Part shown: positions 9,001 to 17,014 of the stretch, in pieces | Position numbering within the stretch: position 1 is the stretch's first letter | Layout of the letters: every line of letters begins with the position of its first letter | Origin: Pseudomonas sp. BMS12 | Lineage (GTDB): Bacteria > Pseudomonadota > Gammaproteobacteria > Pseudomonadales > Pseudomonadaceae | Length of the DNA stretch: 64,000 bases | NCBI RefSeq assembly: GCF_001592875.1 | Contig: NZ_LSOF01000011.1 | Span: forward strand, 1-64,000 | Reading direction: 5' to 3' | Made by a program: the position numbers and the translations under genes | Notes under the pieces: generated by a model | The model's database searches: none | Told to the model about the DNA's origin: nothing | What the model saw: only the letters and a program-made list of their open reading frames with translations

Positions 9001-9510
9001 GTGCTCGACCACCACCTGGAAGTGCGCTCCTGGCCGGGCAAGGGCAGCGTGTTCAGTGTCAGCGTGCCGCTGGTGCGCGGCCCCGCTCCACAAGCGCTGC
9101 CGGTAGCAGCCAATGGCGAACTCAATGGCCACAGCCTGGGCGGCGCCCAGGTGCTGTGCATCGACAACGAGGACAGCATCCTCACCGGCATGCACAGCCT
9201 GCTGTCACGCTGGGGCTGCCAGGTGTGGACGGCGCGCAATCGCCTGGAGTGCGAGCACCTGCTGGATGAAGCGGTACAACCGCAGCTGGCGCTGGTGGAC
9301 TACCACCTGGACGAGGGTGACACCGGCACCGAACTGATGGCCTGGCTGCGCACGCGCATGGGCCAGCCCCTGCCCGGCGTGGTGATCAGCGCCGACGGGC
9401 GCCCGGAGCTGGTGGCAGCCGTGCATGCCGCCGGCCTGGACTACCTGGCCAAACCGGTCAAGCCGGCCGCCCTGCGCGCGCTGATCAGCCGCCACCTGAA
9501 ACTGGCCTGA
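6034..9510 (+). CDS. mxtR: SSS-domain hybrid sensor histidine kinase (MxtR/CrbS type)
   Basis: This 1158-residue protein has, in order: a sodium-solute-symporter-like domain with about 13 membrane helices (residues 1-500), a linker, a PAS domain (about 635-745), a coiled coil (about 755-790), a HisKA domain with phospho-acceptor H804 in AVSHDLMQPLN, an HATPase domain (about 905-1015), and a receiver domain (about 1038-1155) with D1089 in LVDYHLDEG. The architecture and length match the Pseudomonas kinase called MxtR or CrbS, which with ErdR/CrbR controls acetate use and, in P. aeruginosa, MexT-linked quinolone signalling. The partner regulator is not in the window. I chose the ATG at 6034, which has GGAG five bases upstream; in-frame starts at 6010 and 6013 have none. 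Confidence 0.85.
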   Translation: MSLSGGLIAFVALAYMATLFAIAFYGDRRRAPLSPRLRAWVYSLSLAVYCTSWTFFGAVGQAAGELWSFLPIYLGPIIVLLFAPWVLEKMVAISKQENITSIADFIAARYGKSQSLAVVVALICLVGVLPYIALQLKGIVLGVNLLVGATSSVTRGQDTALIVSLVLAVFTVLFGTRNLDVTEHHRGMVLAIAFESLVKLLAFIAVGVFVTWGLFDGFADLWRQAEQAPELREFWGQTLSWPSMLVQTGLAMAAIVCLPRQFHVSVVENNDPSDLRLARWVFPAYLVLAALFVVPIALAGQLHLPTGVPPDSFVISLPLAEAHPALALLAFIGGASAATGMVIVASVALSTMISNDMLLPLLLRRQRTERPFEAFRHWMLSARRVSILIILLLAYVCYRLLGTNASLATIGQLSFAAIGQLAPAMFGALLWKQANRRGVFAGLAAGCTLWFYTLVLPLVAGGLRWSLDSFPLLPELLYYPIGIEVEPLTRGVILSLAGNMLLFAWVSWFSRTRVSEHWQAGRFIGQDLGARSSGRSLLAVQVADLMQLAARFVGEERARQSFVRFSYQQDKPFNPSQNADTEWIAHTERLLAGVLGASSTRAVVRAAIEGREMQVEDVVRIVDEASEVLQFNRALLQGAIENITQGISVVDQNLRLVAWNHRYLELFEYPEGLIGVGRPIADIIRYNAERGLCGPGEVESHVTRRLHWMRQGNAHTSERLFPNGRVIELIGNPMPGGGFVMSFTDITAFRQAERGLKEANEGLEQRVIERTHELSQLNQALGEAKGHAEAANASKTRFLAAVSHDLMQPLNAARLFSASLAHQQDALPREARELVRHLDSSLRSAEDLITDLLDISRLESGRITPERHVFSLCQLFEALGAEFKVLAQEQGVDFRLVASQQRIDSDPRLLRRVLQNFLTNAFRYAKGRVLLGARREGDQLRLEVWDRGPGIPEDKRKVIFEEFKRLDSHQTRAEKGLGLGLAIADGLCRVLDHHLEVRSWPGKGSVFSVSVPLVRGPAPQALPVAANGELNGHSLGGAQVLCIDNEDSILTGMHSLLSRWGCQVWTARNRLECEHLLDEAVQPQLALVDYHLDEGDTGTELMAWLRTRMGQPLPGVVISADGRPELVAAVHAAGLDYLAKPVKPAALRALISRHLKLA

Positions 9511-9702
9511 CGGCCGGGGCGGCTCACCGATAATAGAGCGCCTGCCAAGGCAGGCCCTGCAGCGCTTCTCGGCACGACAAACAATCAATTAAATCGATAT
9601 GAAGTAGCGGCTTTTTGCGCTTTTTATCAGTACCTCATCGATAGATCATTCGCTCCATCCCCTGCGGCGCAATCTGGCGCCCCGGACCACGGAGTCATCA
9701 CC

Positions 9703-10401
9703 ATGATCGAAGTACGCCCCTTTGCGTCCCTCGGCCACGCCCACCACGGCTGGCTGAATGCCCGTCACCACTTTTCCTTCGCCGAATACCACGACCCGCA
9801 ACGCAACAACTGGGGTCGCCTGCGCGTCTGGAACGATGACGAAATCGCCTCCCAGAGCGGCTTCCCGCCACATCCGCACCATGACATGGAGATCATCACC
9901 TATGTCCGCGAAGGCGCGATCACCCATCGCGACAACCAGGGCAACCAGGGCCGCACCGAGGCCGGTGACGTCCAGGTAATGAGTGCCGGCACCGGCATCG
10001 CCCACTCCGAATACAACCTGGAGGACGTGACCACCAAGATCTTCCAGATCTGGATTCTTCCCGACCGTCAGGGCGAAGCCCCGGCCTGGGGTGCCAAGCC
10101 CTTCCCCAAAGGCGAGCGCGCCGGTCAGTTCGTGGTCCTCGCCAGCGGTCACGCCAGCGACGGCGAAGCCCTGCCGATCCGCGCCGATGCGCGCCTGGTA
10201 GCGGCCACGCTGAATGCCGGGCAGAGCGCCGAGTATCCACTGGGCCGCCTGCGCAAGGGCTATCTGGTCGCCGCGCAGGGCCGCATCGAGGTCAATGGCG
10301 TGGAAGCCCAGGCCCGTGACGGTGTGGCCATCGCCGATGAGGAAGTGGTGCGGGTCACCGCCCTGGAAGACAGCGAGGTGGTGCTGGTCGACGTGGCTTG
10401 A
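9703..10401 (+). CDS. pirin family protein (quercetinase-like bicupin)
   Basis: This 232-residue bicupin resembles YhhW. The N-terminal cupin carries the metal-binding PPHPHHDMEIITYVREG stretch and, further on, GTGIAHSEYN. Pirins of this group bind iron or another divalent metal, and some have quercetin 2,3-dioxygenase activity; the physiological role is usually unknown. The gene is preceded by GGAG about nine bases before the ATG and is separated from the kinase gene by 192 bases, so it is probably its own unit. Confidence 0.9.
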   Translation: MIEVRPFASLGHAHHGWLNARHHFSFAEYHDPQRNNWGRLRVWNDDEIASQSGFPPHPHHDMEIITYVREGAITHRDNQGNQGRTEAGDVQVMSAGTGIAHSEYNLEDVTTKIFQIWILPDRQGEAPAWGAKPFPKGERAGQFVVLASGHASDGEALPIRADARLVAATLNAGQSAEYPLGRLRKGYLVAAQGRIEVNGVEAQARDGVAIADEEVVRVTALEDSEVVLVDVA

Positions 10402-10469
10402 CCTGCAGCAAGCACGAGGCAGTTGCGCGAGGCTAGACTGCGCGCAACAGCCTCGCTGAAGGAACACCT

Positions 10470-11726
10470 ATGTCGCCCAATGCCGAGCTCGCCCTGAGCC
10501 TCGCCACCGCCCTCGCGGTCGGTCTGCTGATCGGCACCGAACGCGGCTGGCGAGCCCGGGACAGCGACGACACCCACCTGGTAGCGGGTATCCGCACCTT
10601 CGGCCTGATCGGTCTGCTCGGCGGGCTGGCAGCGCTGCTCGGCGAACACTTTGGTGCGGCCGTCTGGATCGCCATGCTGCTCATGCTCGGCCTGCTGGCC
10701 GTCGCGGGCTATCTGGGCGAAGTCAAACGCAGCGGCGACCTCGGCCTGACCAGCGAGGTCGCCATGCTGCTGACGTTCACGTTAGGCAGCCTGGCCATCG
10801 TGCATAGCCGCAGCCTCGCGGCCGGGGGCGCGGTGGTGGTCGCCCTGCTGCTGAGCCTCAAGGAACCCCTGCACAGTGGTCTGCGCCGCCTCTCGGAAGC
10901 CGAGCTGTCGGGGGCGCTCAAGCTGCTGTTCATTTCCCTGGTACTGCTGCCGGTATTGCCCAACCAGGGCTACGGCCCCTGGCAGGCCTTCAACCCCTAC
11001 GCCACCTGGTGGATGGTGGTGCTGATCGCCGCTATCGGCTTCGTCGCGTATGTCGCCATTCGCCTGGTCGGTGCACGCCACGGCCTGCTGGTCACCGCGC
11101 TGCTCGGCGGCACCGTTTCTTCCACGGCCATGACCCTGACCCTCTCGCGCCTGCACGATGGCCCGCGTTTGCGCGCCCTGCTGGCAAGCGCTTTGCTGGC
11201 GACCTCGGCCCTGATGTTTCCACGGATTCTGCTGGAAGTCGGCGCCGTGAATGCCGACATGCTGCCACCGCTGTTGCTGCCACTGTTGCTGGCCGGGCTG
11301 GTTTACGCCAGCGGTGCGCTGGTGTTCTACCGCATTGCCGGCACCGAACTGCCGGACGCCCTGGAACCACCGCTGAAGAACCCTTTCGAGCTGGGCCCGG
11401 CGCTGCGCTTCGCCGCACTGCTGGTGGTCATTCTGTTTCTCATCGAAGGCGCTCGCGAAGGGTTCGGCGATGCCGGCATCTATGGGGTTGCCGTCCTGTC
11501 CGGGCTGAGCGACGTGGATGCCATCACCCTGTCACTGGCGCGCAGCGCACAGAGCGACCTGACCCCGGAGCTGGCGGTGCAGGGCATCTACCTGGCGGCA
11601 TTCAGCAACAGCCTGGTCAAGGCCGGGCTGATCGCCCTGATCGGCGGTCGCGAACTGGCCATGCGCACGCTTCCGATCATGTTGCTCGGTCTGCTGCTGG
11701 GCCTCGGCGCTCTGCTGGCGTTCTGA
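10470..11726 (+). CDS. MgtC/SapB-DUF4010 family membrane protein
   Basis: This 418-residue protein is hydrophobic throughout. Its N-terminal third resembles the MgtC/SapB domain (LATALAVGLLIGTERGW and GIRTFGLIGLLGG). The remainder is the DUF4010 domain, with some eight further helices. Proteins of this composite type are of unknown function; the MgtC homology suggests a role in ion homeostasis but does not prove one. An AAGGAA lies ahead of the ATG. It follows the pirin gene by 68 bases and may be co-transcribed with it. Confidence 0.85.
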   Translation: MSPNAELALSLATALAVGLLIGTERGWRARDSDDTHLVAGIRTFGLIGLLGGLAALLGEHFGAAVWIAMLLMLGLLAVAGYLGEVKRSGDLGLTSEVAMLLTFTLGSLAIVHSRSLAAGGAVVVALLLSLKEPLHSGLRRLSEAELSGALKLLFISLVLLPVLPNQGYGPWQAFNPYATWWMVVLIAAIGFVAYVAIRLVGARHGLLVTALLGGTVSSTAMTLTLSRLHDGPRLRALLASALLATSALMFPRILLEVGAVNADMLPPLLLPLLLAGLVYASGALVFYRIAGTELPDALEPPLKNPFELGPALRFAALLVVILFLIEGAREGFGDAGIYGVAVLSGLSDVDAITLSLARSAQSDLTPELAVQGIYLAAFSNSLVKAGLIALIGGRELAMRTLPIMLLGLLLGLGALLAF

Positions 11727-11775
11727 ACCACCCGGGGGAGCGGACCAACCAGCAGCCTTCCCGTTTACGGCTGAC

Positions 11776-13263
11776 CTACTCCCCCGCCTCATCCAGCTGC
11801 GGCACGCCGGAAGCACGCTCGATCAGCTCCGGCGACAGGCTCTTGCTGGCGCGGGCGCCGAGCAGCTTGAGGTTCTCGACCCGGTTGATCAGGTTGCCGC
11901 GACCCTCGCACAGTTTGTTGCGCGCCGCGTCGTAGGCCTTGTCCAGCTGCTTGAGGCGACTGCCGACTTCGTCCAGATCACCGATAAAGGCGACAAACTT
12001 GTCGTACAGCTGGCCCGCACGCTCGGCAATGTCGCGCGCGTTCTGGCTCTGTCGCTCCTGACGCCAGAGGCTGTCGATCACCCGCAGGGTGGCCAACAGG
12101 GTGGTCGGGCTGACGATGACGATGTGCTGCTCGAAGGCTTCCTGGAACAGGCCAGGGTCGGCCTGCAAAGCCGCGGCGAAAGCCGCCTCGATCGGCACGA
12201 AGAGCAGCACGAAGTCCAGGCTGTGCAGGCCTTCGAGGCGCTGGTAGTCCTTCACCGAAAGACCCTTGAGGTGGCTGCGCAGGCTCAGCACATGCTGCTT
12301 GAGCGCCGCGGCGCGGCTGTTCTCATCCTCGGCTGCCACCAGCTGCTGGTAGGCAGTGAGGCTGACCTTGGCGTCCACCACCACCTGCTTGTCGCCGGGC
12401 AGCTGGATCAGCACGTCCGGTTGGAAACGCTCGCCGTCGCTGCCCTTGAGGCTGACCTGGGTATGGTACTCGCGGCCCTTCTCCAGGCCGGCGTGCTCCA
12501 GCACCCGTTCCAGCACCAGCTCGCCCCAGTTGCCCTGGGTCTTCTGGCCCTTGAGCGCGCGAGTCAGGTTGGTGGCCTCGTCGCCCAGGCGCTGGTTGAG
12601 CTGCTGCAGACGTTCCAGCTCCTTGGCCAGGGAGAAACGCTCGCGGGCTTCGTTCTGGTAGCTCTCCTCGACACGCTTCTCGAAGGCCTGGATGCGCTCC
12701 TTGAGCGGGTCGAGCAATTGCCCCAGGCGCTGCTGGCTGGTCTCGGCGAAGCGCTGCTCGCGCTCGTCGAAGATCTTGCCGGCCAACTCGGCGAACTGCG
12801 CGCGCAGCTCGTCACGGGCGGCCTGCAAGTCGGTGAGGCGCTGCTGATGATTGTCCTGCTGCTCGCGCAGTTCGGCGACCAGGCCGGCGCGTTCGCTTTC
12901 CAGACGGCGCAACTCGCCTTCCTTCTGTTCGCGCTCGCGGCTCCAGTCCTGCGCCGCCGCGCGCGCCGTTTCGCGCTCGCGGCCCAGCAGCTCGCTCTCG
13001 CGGCGCAGCGCAGCCAGCTCGGCCTGCTGGCGACTGCCCTCCTGCTGCTGGTTGCGCAGATCGTCCTGCACACCGTCGAGCTGCGCGCTCAGCCCTTCCT
13101 GGGCCAGGCGTGCCTGACTAAGGCGCTCTTCGAGCAACAGACGCTCGGCGGTCAGCAGGGCCTGACTACGCTGCAGACGCCAGGCCAGCACGGCCAGCGG
13201 CGCGGCGCCCAGCAGCAGGCCGAGCAGCAGGTTGGGAAGGTCGGGAACGAAGGACAGGGGCAC
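11776..13263 (-). CDS. rmuC: RmuC, DNA recombination protein
   Basis: This 495-residue protein has one N-terminal membrane anchor (residues 10-28) and a long coiled coil (about 35-230). The conserved RmuC domain follows (about 240-440), with GNWGELVLERVLEHAGL and the DFVLLFVPIEAAF block. RmuC limits inversions at short inverted repeats in E. coli and is thought to act as a nuclease or structural factor. Translation starts at GTG 13263, since no ATG lies ahead of the membrane anchor. It converges on the DUF4010 gene with only 49 bases between stops. Confidence 0.92.
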   Translation of the reverse strand: MPLSFVPDLPNLLLGLLLGAAPLAVLAWRLQRSQALLTAERLLLEERLSQARLAQEGLSAQLDGVQDDLRNQQQEGSRQQAELAALRRESELLGRERETARAAAQDWSREREQKEGELRRLESERAGLVAELREQQDNHQQRLTDLQAARDELRAQFAELAGKIFDEREQRFAETSQQRLGQLLDPLKERIQAFEKRVEESYQNEARERFSLAKELERLQQLNQRLGDEATNLTRALKGQKTQGNWGELVLERVLEHAGLEKGREYHTQVSLKGSDGERFQPDVLIQLPGDKQVVVDAKVSLTAYQQLVAAEDENSRAAALKQHVLSLRSHLKGLSVKDYQRLEGLHSLDFVLLFVPIEAAFAAALQADPGLFQEAFEQHIVIVSPTTLLATLRVIDSLWRQERQSQNARDIAERAGQLYDKFVAFIGDLDEVGSRLKQLDKAYDAARNKLCEGRGNLINRVENLKLLGARASKSLSPELIERASGVPQLDEAGE

Positions 13264-13400
13264 GGGCGGACTCGCTGGCGACTGGAGAATTGCCCGGCAG
13301 TATACCCGGGCGACACGTAGCTCCGAGGGCTTGCAGCAGTAAGCCCCTTACAGGAGCGAGCACCAAGCACGAAAGGCCCGGCCATACATGTGGTTTCGCT

Positions 13401-13462
13401 GTGGGAGCGACTTTAGTCGCGATGCTTTTGTGCTGACCTAATCGCGACTGAAGTCGCTCCCA
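13401..13462. repeat. inverted REP pair (REPIN)
   Basis: GTGGGAGCGACTTTAGTCGC (13401-13420) and its near-exact reverse complement (13443-13462) flank a short spacer, each arm followed by the conserved GAT. This is the usual REPIN layout of two head-to-head REP sequences forming a long hairpin. It lies upstream of rmuC in a 281-base gap that otherwise holds nothing I recognise except a short GGGCTT/AAGCCC hairpin near 13328-13347. No RAYT transposase gene is in the window. Confidence 0.85.
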
Positions 13463-13544
13463 CAAAAGCTTGGCTCGGCACAACCCCGCAATAGGGACGA
13501 GCCGACAAAGACCGTGGTTTCTACAGAGCCCTAGCGAGAGCCAC

Positions 13545-13973
13545 TCAGTGCAGACGCTTCAGCAGGCGGGTGGCTTCGTGGGAACCCTGGGCTGCGGCCA
13601 TTTCCAGCCAGTGACGCGCCTGCAACGGCTCGGCCTGGCGCGGCTGACTGTAGTGACGGGCCAGTTCCAGCTGGGCACGCAGATCGCCGGCACGGGCGGC
13701 CTGACGCAACAGTTCGAGGCCGATACGACGGTCGCGGGCATTACCGCAGTCGCGGCACAGCAGTTGCCCCAGACGGCTCTGGGCGACGACCACGCCCTGG
13801 CGCGCCGGCAGTTTGAGCATGCGCCCGGCGAGACGTTTGACACTGGCATGGTGGCCGAGACGGGGACGATCGAGCAGCCACAGGGCCAGGCGGGTCGGCA
13901 GGCGAGTGCTTGCATCGGGCTGGTGCTGGGCGGCGGACAGTGCGCGAGACTTCATGTAGGCATTGGCTGACAT
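13545..13973 (-). CDS. Sel1-repeat-like small protein
   Basis: This 142-residue protein ends in two Sel1-like helical repeats (GLELLRQAARAGDLRAQLELA and a second ending HWLEMAAAQGSHEATRLL). Upstream is a basic segment containing a CRDCGN pair of cysteines. Sel1 repeats mediate protein contacts; the function here is unknown. Start choice is uncertain: ATG 13973 (MSANAYMKS) or ATG 13955 (MKSRAL). Neither has a clear Shine-Dalgarno site. There is no signal peptide, so it is probably cytoplasmic. Confidence 0.7.
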   Translation of the reverse strand: MSANAYMKSRALSAAQHQPDASTRLPTRLALWLLDRPRLGHHASVKRLAGRMLKLPARQGVVVAQSRLGQLLCRDCGNARDRRIGLELLRQAARAGDLRAQLELARHYSQPRQAEPLQARHWLEMAAAQGSHEATRLLKRLH

Positions 13974-14072
13974 CGGGGCGCGCCACTCTACTCTCTTTTT
14001 TCGCGGGGTAAAGACTTGCAAAACGATGCGATTGCGGATCTAGAGCGGTCACTCTAAAAAGTCCACAGAAGC

Positions 14073-14081
14073 TGTGGATAA
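14073..14081 (-). other. consensus DnaA box
   Basis: TGTGGATAA on the plus strand is TTATCCACA on the minus strand, the strict DnaA consensus. A weaker box, CGTGGGTAA, follows 12 bases downstream in the same orientation (14085-14093). The chromosomal dnaA/rpmH origin region is not in this window. Confidence 0.6.
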
Positions 14082-14175
14082 CTCCGTGGGTAACTTGGTG
14101 AAAGTTCTTCTCATCGCCCAGCCGGTGGGGCTCGCGGTCAAACTGGCGCTTTTTTCACCAGCTTAAAAAAGCCTT

Positions 14176-14197
14176 ATTTTTCAATGCCTTGAAAAAT
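14176..14197. other. AT-rich perfect hairpin
   Basis: ATTTTTCAA and TTGAAAAAT form a perfect nine-base stem around TGCC, and flanking GCC/GGC can extend it past a two-base bulge. It sits in non-coding DNA. It could be the 3' end of an untranslated RNA or a terminator, but no matching transcript start is evident. Confidence 0.4.
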
Positions 14198-14230
14198 GGC
14201 CATGAATAATCAAACAGTTACAGCACATTG

Positions 14231-14246
14231 TGACAGAAGCTTGACA
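14231..14246 (+). promoter_or_regulatory. TGACA direct repeat, possible response-regulator site
   Basis: TGACA occurs at 14231-14235 and 14242-14246, one helical turn apart (11-base period). This is the pattern bound by many OmpR-family regulators, including metal-responsive ones. It lies 125 bases before the DUF2946 start, so it is a candidate site controlling the copper-type genes. No regulator gene is adjacent. Confidence 0.3.
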
Positions 14247-14370
14247 AGGTGCTTCGCCATTGTGCACAAGTGCATCGCGCGCACCATCGGCATGCCCAGT
14301 TTCAGAGCGCGCCAGGTGCGGCATATCCGCGCGTTTCTTCAGAACCATTAGGGTGCTACATTCGCCCCCC

Positions 14371-14754
14371 ATGAAGCTCAGCCACTCACGCCGCGCCGCT
14401 ACCGCCTGGATGCTCTACCTGTGCATCCTGAGCAACCTGCTGGCTTGCGCCATTGTCCACGGCCAATACGCCGGGCTCGAACTGAGCGGCATCGGTGGTC
14501 TGTACTGCTCGGCCAACGGCAATGCCGGGCCAGGCTTCTCCGGCGACCTGGCCGACACCTCCAGCGCCGGCCTGAGCAGCCCCTTCAGCTGTGCCCTGTG
14601 CGCCAGCGCCGTGGTCAGCCTCGGCCTGCTGTTCGTCCTCGCCTGGCTGCTGCGCCTTGCTCCTGGCCCGGCGCCATACCGCGAACCCCGCGGCAATATG
14701 CCGCCCCGCCACGCCTGGCCACCGGCCAACCCCCGCGCACCACCCCTGCACTGA
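14371..14754 (+). CDS. DUF2946 family protein
   Basis: This 127-residue protein has an N-terminal hydrophobic helix (residues 11-30), a cysteine pair in FSCALCASA and a second membrane helix, followed by a proline-rich tail. This is the usual DUF2946 layout. DUF2946 genes often sit beside copper receptors and chaperones in pseudomonads, and the CxxC pair suggests metal handling, but no activity is established. It is followed after 78 bases by the TonB-dependent receptor gene. The ATG at 14371 gives a protein beginning MKLSHSRRAA; the ribosome site is weak. Confidence 0.75.
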   Translation: MKLSHSRRAATAWMLYLCILSNLLACAIVHGQYAGLELSGIGGLYCSANGNAGPGFSGDLADTSSAGLSSPFSCALCASAVVSLGLLFVLAWLLRLAPGPAPYREPRGNMPPRHAWPPANPRAPPLH

Positions 14755-14832
14755 TCCCCCACCCCTGACACCTTTCGTCATTCGCGCGAGCAACGGCCTG
14801 CGGCCGGGCTTGCGCCACAGTGGATCAGAACA

Positions 14833-16911
14833 ATGAAGAAACCGACTCAGATCGCCCGGCGTGCCTCTGCACGCCCCGTTTATCTGCTGAGCCTGCTCGC
14901 CCTGAACCTGGGCATGGCCAAGGCCGCATTGGCCGCCGAACAACTGCAACTCGACAGCACACGGATCGAGGGGCACTACGCAAGCGACCCGACAGCCCCC
15001 AGCCTGGCCGAGAAACGCGCGGAGTTCGCCCGCATTCCCGGCGGCGCCGAGGTCGTGGATGCGGAGACGTACAAGAACGGCCGTAGCAGCACCCTGCAGG
15101 ACGCCCTGGGCCTGGCGACCGGGGTGTTCATCCAGCCGCGCTTCGGTTCCGAAGAAGCGCGCCTGTCGATTCGCGGCTCCGGCCTGCAGCGCACCTTCCA
15201 CGGTCGCGGCTTGCTGCTGATGCAGGATGGCGCGCCGGTCAACCTGGCCGACGGCAGCTTCGACTTCCAGAGCATCGAACCGCTGGCCACCGACCATATC
15301 GAAGTACTGCGCGGCGCCAATGCCTGGCGCTACGGCGCGGCCAACCTGGGCGGCGCGATCAACTTCGTCAGTCCCACCGGCAAGACTGCGCCCCCGGTGA
15401 CCCTGCGCCTGGAGGGCGGCAGCTTCGATTACCAGCGTCTGTATGCCGCCGTGGCCCAGGACTTCGGCGACTGGGATGCCTTCATCAGCCTCAACGACTA
15501 TTCCCAGGACGGCTTCCGCGACCATGCACGCCAGGACAACCAGCGCTACTTCGCCAACCTCGGCGGGCGCATCAACGAGCGCCTGGCCACCCGTTTCTAC
15601 CTGACCCATGTGGAAACCGACTCGGACCTGCCCGGTAGCCTGAGCAAGTCCCAGCTGCGCAAGAACCCGGAGCAGGCCTCGGCAGGCAGCCTGAGCGGCG
15701 ACCAGCAACGCGATTTCACCTTCAACCGCCTGGGCAATATCAGCACCCTGCAACTGGACGGCGGCCACAGCCTGGAGCTGGCGAGCTACTACAGCGAGAA
15801 GTCGCTGTTCCACCCGATCTTCCAGGTACTGGATATCGACAGCGAGGATTACGGCCTGCGCCTCAGCCATAAATGGCAAGACGCCGACGGCTGGCGCTGG
15901 CAGGGCGGCCTCGATGCCAGCCAGGGGCGCAACTGGGACTCGCGCTATATCAACCAGGCCGGGCACAAGGGTCGTAAAGTCAACGAACTGCACCAGACCG
16001 CCCGCAATGTCGCCCTGTTCGGCGAACTGGAAGTTCCCCTGGCCGAACGCTGGGCCCTGCTCGCCGGGGCGAACTGGCAGCATCAGGAGCGCGACGTGGA
16101 TGACCGCCTGCGCTGCAACGCCTTCGTCAGCGGCTTCTGCCTGGCGCAGGACGAGTCCTTCAACAAGAGCTACATCGGCCGCAGCGGGCGTATCGGTCTG
16201 CGCCACGACCTGAGCGAGGGCGTGCAACTGTTTGCCAACCTCAGCCAGAGTTTCGAGCCGCCAACCTTCAGCGAACTCACCGGCGGCCAGGTGATCAGCG
16301 CCAACGACGCACAAAGGGCCAATACCCTGGAGCTCGGCATGCGCTGGAATCGCGACAATCTGGACCTGGATCTGGCCGTCTATCGCAGCGAGATCCGCGA
16401 CGAGCTGCTCAGCCTCAACGATGCCGATGGCAACCCGCTGGGCACGGTCAACGCCGACCACACCCTGCACCAGGGCATCGAACTGGGCGCCGCCTGGTCC
16501 CTGGGCCAGTTCGTCCTGCGCGGTCAGTACCTGCTCAACGATTTCCGCTTCGATGACGACGCCACCTACGGCGACAACCGCCTGGCCGGCGTGCCACGCC
16601 AGTTCGTCAAGGGCGAGGCGCTATGGCAACGGGATGGCTGGTATGCCGGGCCGACCTTCGAGTGGGTGCCGAGCCACTACAACGTCGACCAGGCCGAGAG
16701 CCTGTATGCCGAGGGCTATGCGATCTGGGGCCTGAAGGGTGGCTACCGCCCAGCCGAGGGCCTGGGCTTCTTTATCGAAGGGCGCAACCTCTCGGACACC
16801 ACCTATATCGCCACGACCGGCGTGATCGCCGACGCCCGAGGCCAGGACTCTGCCCAGTTCCTGCCGGGCGACGGTCGCAGTCTCTACGCGGGACTGGAGT
16901 GGCGGATGTAA
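14833..16911 (+). CDS. TonB-dependent outer-membrane receptor, probably metal related
   Basis: This 692-residue protein has a signal peptide (cut near residue 35, after AALAAE), a plug domain (about 60-180, with SIRGSGLQRTFHGRG and IEVLRGANAWRYGAANLGGAINFVSP) and a 22-strand barrel ending in EWRM. It imports a substrate across the outer membrane using TonB energy. The flanking DUF2946 and PCu(A)C genes suggest copper or a copper complex, but the sequence differs from what I know of OprC and I see no OprC-like methionine/cysteine site. Siderophore or another metal complex remains possible. A weak purine-rich site precedes the ATG. Confidence 0.85.
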   Translation: MKKPTQIARRASARPVYLLSLLALNLGMAKAALAAEQLQLDSTRIEGHYASDPTAPSLAEKRAEFARIPGGAEVVDAETYKNGRSSTLQDALGLATGVFIQPRFGSEEARLSIRGSGLQRTFHGRGLLLMQDGAPVNLADGSFDFQSIEPLATDHIEVLRGANAWRYGAANLGGAINFVSPTGKTAPPVTLRLEGGSFDYQRLYAAVAQDFGDWDAFISLNDYSQDGFRDHARQDNQRYFANLGGRINERLATRFYLTHVETDSDLPGSLSKSQLRKNPEQASAGSLSGDQQRDFTFNRLGNISTLQLDGGHSLELASYYSEKSLFHPIFQVLDIDSEDYGLRLSHKWQDADGWRWQGGLDASQGRNWDSRYINQAGHKGRKVNELHQTARNVALFGELEVPLAERWALLAGANWQHQERDVDDRLRCNAFVSGFCLAQDESFNKSYIGRSGRIGLRHDLSEGVQLFANLSQSFEPPTFSELTGGQVISANDAQRANTLELGMRWNRDNLDLDLAVYRSEIRDELLSLNDADGNPLGTVNADHTLHQGIELGAAWSLGQFVLRGQYLLNDFRFDDDATYGDNRLAGVPRQFVKGEALWQRDGWYAGPTFEWVPSHYNVDQAESLYAEGYAIWGLKGGYRPAEGLGFFIEGRNLSDTTYIATTGVIADARGQDSAQFLPGDGRSLYAGLEWRM

Positions 16912-17014
16912 CAGATTTGAAGAAGCGCCGCGCCCCATGACAGGATCTGCGACCAGCCCCTGCAGCGGCGCGGCACAACGCGTACAACACCGGTTACCCA
17001 CAAGGAGATGCACC

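Larger units (their letters stand above)
13974..14370. other. 397-base non-coding stretch with DnaA box and AT-rich hairpin
   Basis: This gap separates the divergent Sel1-like and DUF2946 genes. It holds an inverted repeat TCCACAG/CTGTGGA (14062-14078) that overlaps a perfect DnaA box, then AT-rich sequence with a long hairpin (14176-14197), and a TGACA direct repeat (14231-14246). I found no coding region with a plausible ribosome site. Part of it must carry the promoter of the copper-type genes. Confidence 0.6.

Noticed and set aside
9540..9555. GCCTGCC/GGCAGGC hairpin after the hybrid kinase gene, considered as a terminator
   Set aside because: There is no U-tract after the stem and the loop is only two bases, so I do not call it a terminator.
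14386..16470. A 694-residue minus-strand open frame opposite the TonB receptor
   Set aside because: It overlaps two well-supported genes entirely, and its translation has no recognisable motif.
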